From Longispora fulva (GTDB taxonomy: Bacteria; Actinomycetota; Actinomycetes; Mycobacteriales; Micromonosporaceae), in contig NZ_JADOUF010000001.1 of the NCBI RefSeq assembly GCF_015751905.1, positions 8,183,501-8,247,500 on the forward strand: 64,000 nucleotides of DNA. The letters run 5' to 3'. Made by a program: the position numbers and the translations under genes. Of this stretch, positions 8,453 through 16,461 are shown piece by piece (position 1 is the first letter of the stretch; the number at the start of each line of letters is the position of its first letter). Under the pieces are notes generated by a model. The model did not search any database and was not told the origin of the DNA. It saw nothing but the letters and a program-made list of their open reading frames with translations.

Positions 8453-9762
8453 GCCAGCTTCCGCTTGGTCTGACCGGCGAGCTGGGCGGCCGCGCCCTTC
8501 AGCTCGGCCTTGGGATCCTTGCCCCGCAACAGCACGCCGGGCACCACCGAGTCCAGCAGGTCACCTGCCTTGGCGTAGTCGTCCGTGTAGGTGATCGTCG
8601 GGATCTTCGGGGTCTGCTCGCGGAACATCCGGTAGATCGTGGCGTCGCCGAAGTACTTCTGCGGGGCGTCGAAGAACGGGTCGCGCAGAGCCGGCAGATA
8701 GGCGGGGAACAGGCCCTCCGCCTTCATCATCGACACCTGGTTGCCGACATCGGCGAGACAGAACCTCACGAACGCCCATGCCGCGTCCGGGTTCTTCGAC
8801 TGGGACGGCACCGCCAGGGTGGAGCCGCCGTTGTTGGCGGTCCGGCCACCGCCGCCGGCCACCGCCGGCAGCGGCATCACGCCGAACTTGCCGGACAGCT
8901 CCGGCATCTCGGTGGCGAGCGTTCCGGCCCACCAGACTCCGGACGGGGCGCAGGCCACCTTGCCGTCCTTGTTGGCGCTGACCAGGGCGTCCCAGCCCTT
9001 GACGTTGAGGATCAGCCCGGCGTCGTTCAACCGCTTCACGATGTCGATCGCCGCGAGGGTCGCCGACGAGTCCAGGGTGATGTCGCCGGACGCGTTGAAG
9101 TAGCCGGCGCCCTGCTGCTGCATGATCATCGGCACCGGACCTGCGCCATTGGACACGTCGCTGACCAGCAGCTTCGCCCCGGTACGCGCCAGGATGGCCG
9201 TGCCGGCAGTGATCAGGTCGTCCCAGGTGGCGAGGGACCTCGGGTCGATCCCGGCGGTCGCGAACAGGTCCGTGCGGTAGAACAGCCCTGCCGTGCCCGA
9301 GTCCCACGGCAGGCTGAACAGCTTGCCGGTCCTGTCGCTCGACGCTGACCACTTCGAGGGGTCGAAATCGGCCTTCATGGAGCTGGCGACGCTGGTCAGG
9401 TCCAGGAACCCGGTCGGGAACTGGGCCGCATAGGTCTGCATGTGGTCGGTCTCGACCGTGAGCACGTCGGCCAGCCCGCTGCCCGACTTGAGGCCGATGG
9501 CCATCTTGTCGTAGGCGTTGTCGTAGCCGATGTCGGTGACCTCGATCGTGACCTTCGGGTGCAGGGCCGTGAACTGCGGTCCCAGGCGCTTGAGCGCGGT
9601 GGCCGCGACGTCCCACGCCCAGATCGTGACGGTGCCCGTCAGCTCCCTGCCCTCGGTGGCCTGCTTCGCGGACTTCTTGGGCGAGCCGGTGGCGCAACCG
9701 GCCGCCGCACCGAGAAGGCCGAGCGCGGTGAGGGACAGGGTGTGTCGTCGGGTGAGGGTCAC
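8449..9762 (-). CDS. Sugar ABC transporter substrate-binding lipoprotein
   Basis: The 437-residue extracellular-sugar-binding protein (SBP bacterial 1 family) starts MTLTRRHTLSLTALGLLGAAAGC. The lipobox ends at Cys23, which would be lipidated to anchor it outside the membrane. Typical family stretches are VTIWAWDVAATALKRLGPQFTALHPKVTIEVTDIGYDNAYDKMAIGLKSGSGLADVL and SKNPDAAWAFVRFCLADVGNQ. GTG 9762 was chosen because a ggagg site precedes it by five bases. It is the first gene of the operon that also encodes both permeases and two glycosidases, so the ligand is probably a galactoside-containing oligosaccharide. Confidence 0.92.
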   Translation of the reverse strand: MTLTRRHTLSLTALGLLGAAAGCATGSPKKSAKQATEGRELTGTVTIWAWDVAATALKRLGPQFTALHPKVTIEVTDIGYDNAYDKMAIGLKSGSGLADVLTVETDHMQTYAAQFPTGFLDLTSVASSMKADFDPSKWSASSDRTGKLFSLPWDSGTAGLFYRTDLFATAGIDPRSLATWDDLITAGTAILARTGAKLLVSDVSNGAGPVPMIMQQQGAGYFNASGDITLDSSATLAAIDIVKRLNDAGLILNVKGWDALVSANKDGKVACAPSGVWWAGTLATEMPELSGKFGVMPLPAVAGGGGRTANNGGSTLAVPSQSKNPDAAWAFVRFCLADVGNQVSMMKAEGLFPAYLPALRDPFFDAPQKYFGDATIYRMFREQTPKIPTITYTDDYAKAGDLLDSVVPGVLLRGKDPKAELKGAAAQLAGQTKRKLA

Positions 9763-9789
9763 GGCAGCCTCCGATGGCGTGGATCGATG

Positions 9790-9850
9790 CTTCGATAGTG
9801 AACACGATCCAACATCGAAGTCAAGTCTTTTGAATTTTGAATACAATGTG
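9790..9850. promoter_or_regulatory. Divergent promoter and dyad operator between sugar operon and gcvPA-like gene
   Basis: This AT-rich strip separates two divergent operons. On the minus strand TTGACT (9824-9819) and CACTAT (9800-9795) are spaced by 18 bases, a good promoter for the sugar operon. A 7-base inverted repeat CTTCGAT (9790-9796) / ATCGAAG (9814-9820) brackets that spacer and could bind a repressor. On the plus strand TACAAT (9842-9847) is a good -10 box about ten bases before the expected transcript start of the gcvPA-like gene. No regulator of the LacI or ROK type is present nearby. Confidence 0.55.
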
Positions 9851-9863
9851 CATACTGGTGGGC

Positions 9864-11162
9864 ATGGACCACGCCCACCCCTACATCCCGAACTCCGTTC
9901 CTGAGGTCAGGGCCGCGATGCTCGTCTCGGTCGGGGCGGTCGATGTCGAGGAGTTCTACGCCGACATCCCCGCCGACCTGCGCCTGCACCGACCGCTGCT
10001 GCTGCCGGAGCCGATGCGGAGCGAGGCGGAACTCGTCCGGCACGTCGGCGGCCTGCTCGACCGCAACGTCGACGGGCTGAGCTTCCTGGGCGGCGGCTGC
10101 TACCCGCACCACGTGCCCGCCGTCTGCGACGAGGTCAACGGCCGGGCGGAGTTTCTCACCGCCTACGCCGGCGAGCCGTATGAGGACCACGGTCGGTTCC
10201 AGGCCCTCTGGGAGTACCAGAGCCTGATGGGCGAGCTGCTCGAGCTCGACGTCGTCAACGTGCCGACATACGACGGCTACCAGGCGGCGGCGACCTCGAT
10301 CCGGATGGCCGGTCGGGTCACCGGTCGGTCGAAGGTGCTGCTCGGCGGGCCGGTGTCGCCCGACAAGCTGTCGAAGATCACCGACTACCTGCGCGGTGCC
10401 ATGACCTTCACCGATGCCCTCGACGAGGACACGGCCTGCGTCTTCCTGGAGTATCCGAACCACCACGGCGTGATCGACGTCGAAGCGCCGACGCTGGTGG
10501 CCGCAGCGCACGCCGCCGGGGCCCTCGCCGTCGTCAGCTGCAACCCGATGGCGCTCGGGGTGCTCGCCTCACCGGCGAGCTTCGGCGCCGACATCGTCTG
10601 CGGGGACATCCAGCCGCTCGGCATGCACATGCAGTACGGCGGGGGGCAGGCGGGTTTCATCGCCACCCGTGACGACGAGCGCCTGGTCATGGAGTTCCCC
10701 TCCCGCCTGTTCGGCCTGGTCCCGACCGTGGTCGACGGGGAGTACGGCTTCGGCGACGTCGCCTACGACCGCACCTCGTTCGGAGTCCGCGAGGAGGGCA
10801 AGGAGTGGGTCGGCACCGCCGCGGCGCTCTGGGGCATCACCGCAGGGGTCTACCTGTCGCTGATGGGGCCGACCGGCATGCGGGAGATCGGCTCGACCAT
10901 CATGGCCCGCACGGCCTACGCCATGCGCCTCCTGGGGGCGATTCCGGGCGTGACGCTCCCGAACGCAGACGATCCACACTTCTGTGAGTTCGTGGTGGAA
11001 TTTGTTCGACCCGTCGGGGAGATTCTCGACGCGCTTCGTGACCGCGGCATTTTCGCCGGGTTGCCCCTCGACGGGCACCGAGCCCTCGTCTGCGTGACCG
11101 AGGTGCACACCCAGGCCGACATCGAGCTCCTGGCCGCTTCCGTGAGAGAGGTGCTGGCATGA
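9864..11162 (+). CDS. gcvPA: Glycine dehydrogenase (decarboxylating) subunit 1-like, GcvPA family
   Basis: The 432-residue protein matches the alpha half of split P-protein: HPYIPNSVPEVRAAMLVSVGAVDVEEFYADIPADLRL near the N-terminus, FLGGGCYPHHVPAVCDEV, and YGGGQAGFIATRDDE. In the glycine cleavage system the P-protein decarboxylates glycine with PLP and passes the aminomethyl group to lipoyl-GcvH. Most actinomycetes have a single-chain GcvP, so a split pair is unusual here. No gcvH or gcvT is in the window and no glycine riboswitch precedes the gene. ATG 9864 follows a ggtggg site, and the -10 box at 9842 rules out the farther upstream start. It overlaps the subunit 2 gene by four bases. A related non-glycine substrate is possible. 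Confidence 0.82.
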   Translation: MDHAHPYIPNSVPEVRAAMLVSVGAVDVEEFYADIPADLRLHRPLLLPEPMRSEAELVRHVGGLLDRNVDGLSFLGGGCYPHHVPAVCDEVNGRAEFLTAYAGEPYEDHGRFQALWEYQSLMGELLELDVVNVPTYDGYQAAATSIRMAGRVTGRSKVLLGGPVSPDKLSKITDYLRGAMTFTDALDEDTACVFLEYPNHHGVIDVEAPTLVAAAHAAGALAVVSCNPMALGVLASPASFGADIVCGDIQPLGMHMQYGGGQAGFIATRDDERLVMEFPSRLFGLVPTVVDGEYGFGDVAYDRTSFGVREEGKEWVGTAAALWGITAGVYLSLMGPTGMREIGSTIMARTAYAMRLLGAIPGVTLPNADDPHFCEFVVEFVRPVGEILDALRDRGIFAGLPLDGHRALVCVTEVHTQADIELLAASVREVLA

Positions 11163-12754
11163 AGGCCACCAACACCGGTCCCGTCGACCCCTCCGCGGCC
11201 CTGATCGGGGGCAAGCCACCGCTGCGCCGGTTCCGGCAGGCCAGCTGGGACGAGCCGCTGGTCTTCGAACTGACCCAGCCAGGGGAGCGCGGCATCCTGC
11301 CCCCGCTCGCGGAGCCACAGGTCACGGCCCTCGTCGGGGACCCCGCCGCCGCGCTGCCCGACGGCATCCGGCGCGCGACCCCTCCCGCGCTGCCGGAGAT
11401 CTCGCAGAACCGGGTGCTGCGCCACTACCTGCGGTTGTCCCAGGAGACCCTGGGTGCCGACCTGAACGTCGATGTCGGCCAGGGCACCTGCACGATGAAA
11501 TACAGCCCCAAGGTCAACGACGTGTTGATCCGGCGGATCGCGGAGCTGCACCCCGCCCGTGACCCGGCCACCGTCCAGGGCGTGCTGGCCATCATCCACG
11601 GCCTGCAGGGCATGCTCGCCGAGGTGTCCGGCATGGACGCCGTCACGGTCCAGCCCGGGGCCGGATCGGCCGCGATCTGGACCAACGTCGCCATGATCCG
11701 CGCGTACCACGCCTCTCGGGGGGAGGCGGACCAGCGCGACGAGATCATCACGACGATCTTCTCGCACCCGTCCAACGCGGCCTGCGCGGCAACGGCTGGC
11801 TACAAGGTCGTCACGCTGTACCCGGACGCGGACGGCTACCCCGACATCGACGCCCTGAAGGCCGCCGTCTCCGAGCGCACCGCCGCGTTGCTGATCACCA
11901 ATCCCGAGGACACGGGCATCTTCAACCCGCGGATCGCGGAGTTCGTGGACATCGTGCACTCCGTCGGTGGTCTGGCCAGCTACGACCAGGCCAACGCCAA
12001 CGGGATCCTCGGCATCACCCGCGCCCGCGAGGCCGGCTTCGACCTGTGCCACTTCAACCTGCACAAGACGTTCTCCACCCCGCACGCGTGCGGCGGGCCG
12101 GCGGCTGGCGCGTGCGGGGTGACCGCGGAGCTGGCGCCGTTCCTGCCCGGACCATTGGTCACCTTCGACGGCGTACGCTACGACCTGACCGACCCCGGCC
12201 CGCTGTCCATCGGCAAGGTCCGGCCCTACCAGGGCGTGGCAGGCAACATCGTCCGTGCCTACTCCTGGATCATGGCCCTGGGTGCCGAGGGTCTGCGTGA
12301 GGTGGCCGAGATCGCCGTCCTGAACAACAACTACCTGCTCACCGAGATGCTGAAGATCCGGGGCGTGTCCGCGCCGTACGCGGACGGCAGACGTCGCATC
12401 GAGCAGGTGCGCTACTCGTGGGAGCAGTTGCACGCCGACACGGGGGTGCACTCCGAGGACCTCGGCCTGCGGGCAGCCGACTTCGGCGTGCACTACTGGA
12501 CGAGCCACCACCCGTACGTCGTCGCGGAGCCGGCCACCCTGGAGCCCACCGAGTCCTACTCGCGGACGGACCTGGACGAGTACATCGGGGTGATGCGCGA
12601 GGTCGCCAGGGAGGCGTACGAGTCCCCGGACACCGTCCGCACCGCGCCCCACAACTCCACGGTGCACCGCAACCGCGAGGACACCCTCGACGACCCGGGT
12701 ACCTGGGCTGTCACCTGGAGGGCCTACCGCCGGAAGATCGCCGATGCCCGCTGA
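11159..12754 (+). CDS. gcvPB: Glycine dehydrogenase (decarboxylating) subunit 2-like, GcvPB family
   Basis: The 531-residue PLP-binding half of the split P-protein is slightly longer than usual (about 480-500). It keeps YSPKVNDVLIRRIAELHP, the PLP-stacking region VQPGAGSAA and the Schiff-base Lys in HFNLHKTFSTPH. The glycine-rich loop after that lysine, normally PHGGGGPG, reads PHACGGPAAGACG, a clear departure at the active site. It starts on an ATG overlapping the stop of subunit 1, so the two are made together. It overlaps the next gene (kinase) by 11 bases. With no GcvH partner nearby and an altered loop, it may decarboxylate a different amino acid. Confidence 0.82.
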   Translation: MKATNTGPVDPSAALIGGKPPLRRFRQASWDEPLVFELTQPGERGILPPLAEPQVTALVGDPAAALPDGIRRATPPALPEISQNRVLRHYLRLSQETLGADLNVDVGQGTCTMKYSPKVNDVLIRRIAELHPARDPATVQGVLAIIHGLQGMLAEVSGMDAVTVQPGAGSAAIWTNVAMIRAYHASRGEADQRDEIITTIFSHPSNAACAATAGYKVVTLYPDADGYPDIDALKAAVSERTAALLITNPEDTGIFNPRIAEFVDIVHSVGGLASYDQANANGILGITRAREAGFDLCHFNLHKTFSTPHACGGPAAGACGVTAELAPFLPGPLVTFDGVRYDLTDPGPLSIGKVRPYQGVAGNIVRAYSWIMALGAEGLREVAEIAVLNNNYLLTEMLKIRGVSAPYADGRRRIEQVRYSWEQLHADTGVHSEDLGLRAADFGVHYWTSHHPYVVAEPATLEPTESYSRTDLDEYIGVMREVAREAYESPDTVRTAPHNSTVHRNREDTLDDPGTWAVTWRAYRRKIADAR

Positions 12755-14363
12755 CCCGACGAGGGTCGAGGTCTCCGCGGGGACGTCGATCCCCCCACAG
12801 GCCAAGCACGCCAAGCAGTCCGCAGCGGCCGCAGCGGCCATGGAGGCTGCCGCGGTCCAGGGAGAGACAGGGGCGTTTCCTGTGCCCCGGCCCCTCCCGG
12901 GCCGGCCACTCGTCGGGCTCGTCGTCAATCCTGTCGCCGGGCTCGGTGGTCCCGGCGCGCTGCACGGCAGTGACGCGCCGGACATCCGGAGCCTCGCGGC
13001 AGGAGTGGCCCCGCGATCTGCCGACCGGGCCGCGCTCGCGGTGGCCGCGCTCGTGGCGCACCGGCCCGATGTCCGGGTGCTGACGGTGGCCGGAGACATG
13101 GGGGAGACGGCTGCGGCCCTGGCCGGGGTGTCCGCCACCGTTGTCGTGGGCCGACCAGAGGTGACGTCGGGGGCTGACACCGCGCGAGCCGTGTTGGCGC
13201 TGCTCTCCGCCGGGGTCGAACTACTCCTGTTCGCGGGGGGCGACGGCACGGCCCGTGATGTGCTGGCTGCGGTGTCCGAGGGGTGCTCCCAGCCGGTGAA
13301 TAGGGCGGGGGTGGCGGTTCGGCTGACCGCTGGAGAGACCGGGACGGCACCGGGATCCGCGAGAAAACCGGAGGCAAGAGCCGTGTCGACGGCTGCGCCG
13401 ACCGGCATGGCGCCGGTTCGGGTGAGCATTGCGCCGCCGGGCACGCCTCGGGTTCAGACGGGCATCGTGTCGCCGGGCATGAGTCCGGCTCGGACGAGCG
13501 ATGCGTCGTCAGGGACGAGTCCGATTCGGGCGGGCGATGCGTCGCTGGGGGCGAGTCCGGCTCGGGCGGGCGATGCGTCGCCCGGTCCGACGGAGGCTTG
13601 GCCGAGCGCTGACGGTTCCGGGTGGTTTCCCCGGGAGCCGTTTCACGACGGGGTGCTGACAGAAGGGCGTCGTCCGGCCGTGCTCGGTATCCCCACCGGG
13701 GTCAAGGTGCACTCCGCCGTCTACGCCGTGGGGCCCCGCGCCGCCGGGGAAGTCGCGGCGGCGTACCTCGACGGTCGGGCGCCGGTCCGGGAGTGCGAGG
13801 TCGTCGACCGGTCCGACCCGGCCAGGGTGTCGGCCCGGCTGTACGGCCACCTGCCGGTCCCGGTGCTCGCCCGCCGGGTCCAGCACCGCAAGATCGGATC
13901 CACGGTCACCGAGGGGGAAGACCTCGCTGGCATCGCGGCGTCCGTCGACCTCGAGCCCGGTGTGCTGCACGTGTTCGGCCCCGGCACCACCACCCGGGCG
14001 ATCCTGCGCCGGCACGGGCTGCGCGCCCCCGTCACGGGAGTCACCGCCGTGCTCGACGACGAGGTCCACCCCGACATCGACGCGCGGACGGCGACGGCGC
14101 TCGCGGGCAGAGCCATCGCCGTGCGGCTGATCCTCTCGCCCGTCGGCGGTCAGGGTTTCCTGCTCGGCCGTGGCAACCAGCAACTCCTCGATCTCGTTCC
14201 GCGCGCGGAGCTGACCGTGGTGGCCACCGAGGCCAAACTCGCCGCGCTGGGTGGGCGGCCACTCCTGGTCGACACCGGGGACGAAGAACTCGACGCCAGA
14301 CTGCGTGGGCACCTGCCGGTGCTCACCGGTTGGCGGCGGCGCACGATGTACCGGCTGGTATGA
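12744..14363 (+). CDS. ATP-NAD kinase family protein (AcoX-like) with repeat insertion
   Basis: The conserved fold begins near residue 54 (RPLVGLVVNPVAGLGGPGALHGSD). It carries the diacylglycerol/NAD-kinase signature FAGGDGTARDVLAAV, followed by RPAVLGIPTGVKVHSAVYAVGPRAAGEVA and the C-terminal half GPGTTTRAILRRHGL. Between the GGDGT segment and the next conserved strand there are about 115 extra residues, absent from the family, that contain five 12-residue repeats. Another 50-residue Ala-rich stretch precedes the conserved fold, so ATG 12840 could be an alternative start. AcoX-like proteins are linked to catabolic operons but their reaction is not established. The start overlaps the gcvPB-like gene, so it is probably part of that operon. 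Confidence 0.78.
   Translation: MPADPTRVEVSAGTSIPPQAKHAKQSAAAAAAMEAAAVQGETGAFPVPRPLPGRPLVGLVVNPVAGLGGPGALHGSDAPDIRSLAAGVAPRSADRAALAVAALVAHRPDVRVLTVAGDMGETAAALAGVSATVVVGRPEVTSGADTARAVLALLSAGVELLLFAGGDGTARDVLAAVSEGCSQPVNRAGVAVRLTAGETGTAPGSARKPEARAVSTAAPTGMAPVRVSIAPPGTPRVQTGIVSPGMSPARTSDASSGTSPIRAGDASLGASPARAGDASPGPTEAWPSADGSGWFPREPFHDGVLTEGRRPAVLGIPTGVKVHSAVYAVGPRAAGEVAAAYLDGRAPVRECEVVDRSDPARVSARLYGHLPVPVLARRVQHRKIGSTVTEGEDLAGIAASVDLEPGVLHVFGPGTTTRAILRRHGLRAPVTGVTAVLDDEVHPDIDARTATALAGRAIAVRLILSPVGGQGFLLGRGNQQLLDLVPRAELTVVATEAKLAALGGRPLLVDTGDEELDARLRGHLPVLTGWRRRTMYRLV
13407..13586 (+). repeat. Coding minisatellite: five 36-bp tandem units
   Basis: Five tandem 36-base units begin at 13407, 13443, 13479, 13515 and 13551. 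They encode 12-residue units such as TSPIRAGDASLG and ASPARAGDASPG. The last three units are most alike; the first two are diverged, which suggests growth by duplication at the 3' end. The unit length is a multiple of three, so copy-number change keeps the kinase frame open. Confidence 0.88.
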
Positions 14364-14417
14364 CCCGCCGGGCGCACGGACGGCACCATGATGGAACGGA
14401 CCAGGGAGCGCAGAGAC

Positions 14418-15158
14418 ATGTTGCAGGGTAAGCGGGCCATCGTCACCGGAGCGGCGTCCGGCATCGGCCTGGCCACGGCCGAGCTGTTCGCGGAGTTGGG
14501 CGCCGGGGTCGTCCTCGCGGACGTGGACCTTGACCGGGCCCGGGAGCACGCTGACCGGATCGGCGGCGTCGCGGTGCGCTGCGACGTCTCGAAGGCCGCC
14601 GACTGCGAGGGGGCCGTCGCGGCGGCGGTCGCGGCGTTCGGCGGATTGGACACGGTGTTCAACAACGCCGGCATCATCCGGCGTTCGACGGTCGAGGACA
14701 TCACGGAAGATGACTGGGATCTCGTGATGGCGGTCAACATCAAGTCCATCATGCTGATGAGTCGGTACGCGGTTCCGCACCTTCGAGCGGCCGGCGGCGG
14801 GAGCATCATCAACACCGGCTCCGGCTGGGGCATGTCCGGCGGCGGCCGCGCGGTGTCCTACTGCGCTTCGAAGGGCGCCGTCGTGAACATGACCCGCGCG
14901 ATGGCCATCGACCACGGGCCGGACAATATCCGGGTCAACTGCGTGTGCCCCGGAGACACCGCTACGGGAATGCTCGCGGATGAGGCCGCCCAGCTGGGCG
15001 CGACGGTGGAGAGTTTCTACGTGGATGCCGCAGACCGGCCGTTGGGGCGGATCGGGCAGCCGCGCGAGATCGCCCAGGCGGTGGCGTACCTGGCGAGTGA
15101 CGCCGCCAGCTTCGTCTCGGGCGCTATCCTGCCGGTCGACGGCGGCGGTACCGCATAG
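14418..15158 (+). CDS. SDR family NAD(P)-dependent oxidoreductase
   Basis: The 246-residue classical short-chain dehydrogenase has the Rossmann loop TGAASGIG (residues about 9-16), NNAG, the active-site Ser in NTGSGWG and the catalytic YxxxK in YCASK. The Asp in LADVDLDRA after the second strand favours NAD(H) over NADP(H). The C-terminus ends in the common PVDGGGTA. ATG 14418 is preceded by an agggag site at nine bases; the ATG at 14388 has no site. It lies 54 bases after the kinase gene, in the same direction, and probably belongs to the same operon. The substrate alcohol or ketone is unknown. Confidence 0.9.
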   Translation: MLQGKRAIVTGAASGIGLATAELFAELGAGVVLADVDLDRAREHADRIGGVAVRCDVSKAADCEGAVAAAVAAFGGLDTVFNNAGIIRRSTVEDITEDDWDLVMAVNIKSIMLMSRYAVPHLRAAGGGSIINTGSGWGMSGGGRAVSYCASKGAVVNMTRAMAIDHGPDNIRVNCVCPGDTATGMLADEAAQLGATVESFYVDAADRPLGRIGQPREIAQAVAYLASDAASFVSGAILPVDGGGTA

Positions 15159-15200
15159 ATGGCCGCGAGAGCGCACACTGACGGGTGGGGGAGGCGGACC

Positions 15201-16001
15201 ATGGCGATCGAGCGACGCCCACTGCGGGACCAGATCAAGGCCGAAGTGCTGGCCAGGTCGAGGCGGGGCGACTTCCCGGCCGGGCACAACATCAACGAGG
15301 CCAGGCTCGCCGCCGAACTCGGGGTGAGCCGCACGCCCCTGCGGGAGGCCCTGATCGCCCTGGAGATCGAGGGGTTGATCGAGAGCTCACCGGGCAAGGG
15401 GTTCCGGTTCGCGCCGGTGACGCCCCGGGAGTACGAGGAGCTGTCCCCGGTCGTGGCGGCCCTCGAGGCTCTGGCACTGGAGTCGTCAGGCGCCGCGTAC
15501 CTGGAGCGGACCGCCCCGCGTCTCCTGGAGCTCGCCGAGGAGTTCGCCGCCTCCGAAGCCACCCAGGCCGAGGTCGAGCAGCGCGACGACGAGTGGCACG
15601 AACTGCTCCTCGGCGGCTGCCCCAACGAGCGGCTGATGGACCTGATCACGACGGTGAAAGCGAGCCTGCGGAGGTACGTGCACCTCAAGCTGGGCGACGA
15701 GACCCAGGTCAGCCGGTCAGCCGACGAGCATCGACTGATCGCCCAGCGGCTGATCGCCGGTGACCTGTCCGGTGCGGTGCTGGCGCTGAAGGCGAACTGG
15801 ACGTCGGGTACCGATCAGGTGCTGACCCGGATCGACTCGGCCTGGCCGAACGCGGGCGGTGGGCGCGGTGGCTTGGAGATCATCGTCGAGGGTGGCCGGC
15901 ATGCGGAGCCCGCAGCCGGCCAGAGCCGCGACGGTGTCCGCAGTCTTCGCGAGGAGCACCGGACCGGTGGGCCCGGTGGGGCGAGGTCCGGGGGCGCGTA
16001 G
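15201..16001 (+). CDS. GntR family transcriptional regulator (FadR/FCD type)
   Basis: The N-terminal winged helix (residues about 5-70: IKAEVLARSRRGDFPAGHNINEARLAAELGVSRTPLREALIALEIEGLIES) is a standard GntR domain, followed by an all-helical FCD effector domain. The homologous part ends near residue 220 (LKANWTSGTDQVLTRI). The last 45 residues are Gly/Arg-rich and look like read-through of non-coding sequence, so the original stop may have been lost. ATG 15201 follows a strong gggggagg site at seven bases. It sits at the end of the gcvP/kinase/SDR cluster and is its likely local regulator. Confidence 0.88.
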   Translation: MAIERRPLRDQIKAEVLARSRRGDFPAGHNINEARLAAELGVSRTPLREALIALEIEGLIESSPGKGFRFAPVTPREYEELSPVVAALEALALESSGAAYLERTAPRLLELAEEFAASEATQAEVEQRDDEWHELLLGGCPNERLMDLITTVKASLRRYVHLKLGDETQVSRSADEHRLIAQRLIAGDLSGAVLALKANWTSGTDQVLTRIDSAWPNAGGGRGGLEIIVEGGRHAEPAAGQSRDGVRSLREEHRTGGPGGARSGGA

Positions 16002-16160
16002 CCGGTGGACCGGGCGAAGGGCGAGGACCGGTCACGGCGAGGAGACGGCCGCGTGTCTGCGGACTCCGATCCCAGCGGGGGCGCTGTCCGACGTGCGGAG
16101 GCTGATGGACGACGGTGGGAGGATTGGCCGGTCCGGCGGGCGGTGGAGTTGACTGGCTGG

Positions 16161-16299
16161 TGAGCTGGTGAGCTGGTGAGCTGGTGAGCTGGTGAGCTGG
16201 GGCTGTGGAATCGGCGGGTGAGCCGATGTGACAGCTGGAACCGCAGTTGAGCCGGTGCGACAGAGCGGTGAGAGTGACGTCGAGTGAGCCCGTGCGACA
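16161..16299 (+). repeat. Short tandem repeat (TGAGCTGG)5 and diverged 15-bp repeats
   Basis: Positions 16161-16200 hold five perfect copies of the octamer TGAGCTGG. Just downstream three looser copies of TGAGCCGATGTGACA lie at 16219-16233, 16248-16262 and 16285-16299. The stretch 16002-16461 between the GntR and deaminase-like genes otherwise shows no convincing gene; it looks like decaying intergenic sequence. Confidence 0.85.
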
Positions 16300-16461
16300 T
16301 GGCCGGCGGCGGACAAGCCTGGCGGTTGATGGATCCGTCAGCAGATGAACGGGGCGGTTGATGTGGTGGATATCGGTGGAACCGGTGACCGGCGGACACC
16401 GGACCGCGGCTCCTGGGCCGGCCGATCGGGAGGGCCGGTTGGTTCCCGTCGGGCGGTTCCG

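Noticed and set aside
9763-9863. Glycine riboswitch before the gcvP-like genes
   Set aside because: The gap is only about 100 bases, is AT-rich and lacks the conserved tandem aptamer; the promoter leaves a leader of about ten bases.
13509-15287. 592-codon minus-strand frame across the kinase, SDR and GntR start
   Set aside because: It reads through the antisense of the 36-bp repeats and three clear genes; no motif was found.
15717-15959. Short minus-strand frame at the GntR 3' end reading LLAKTADTVAALAGCGLRM
   Set aside because: It looks protein-like but is short and overlaps the GntR coding end; it could be a relic but no family could be named.
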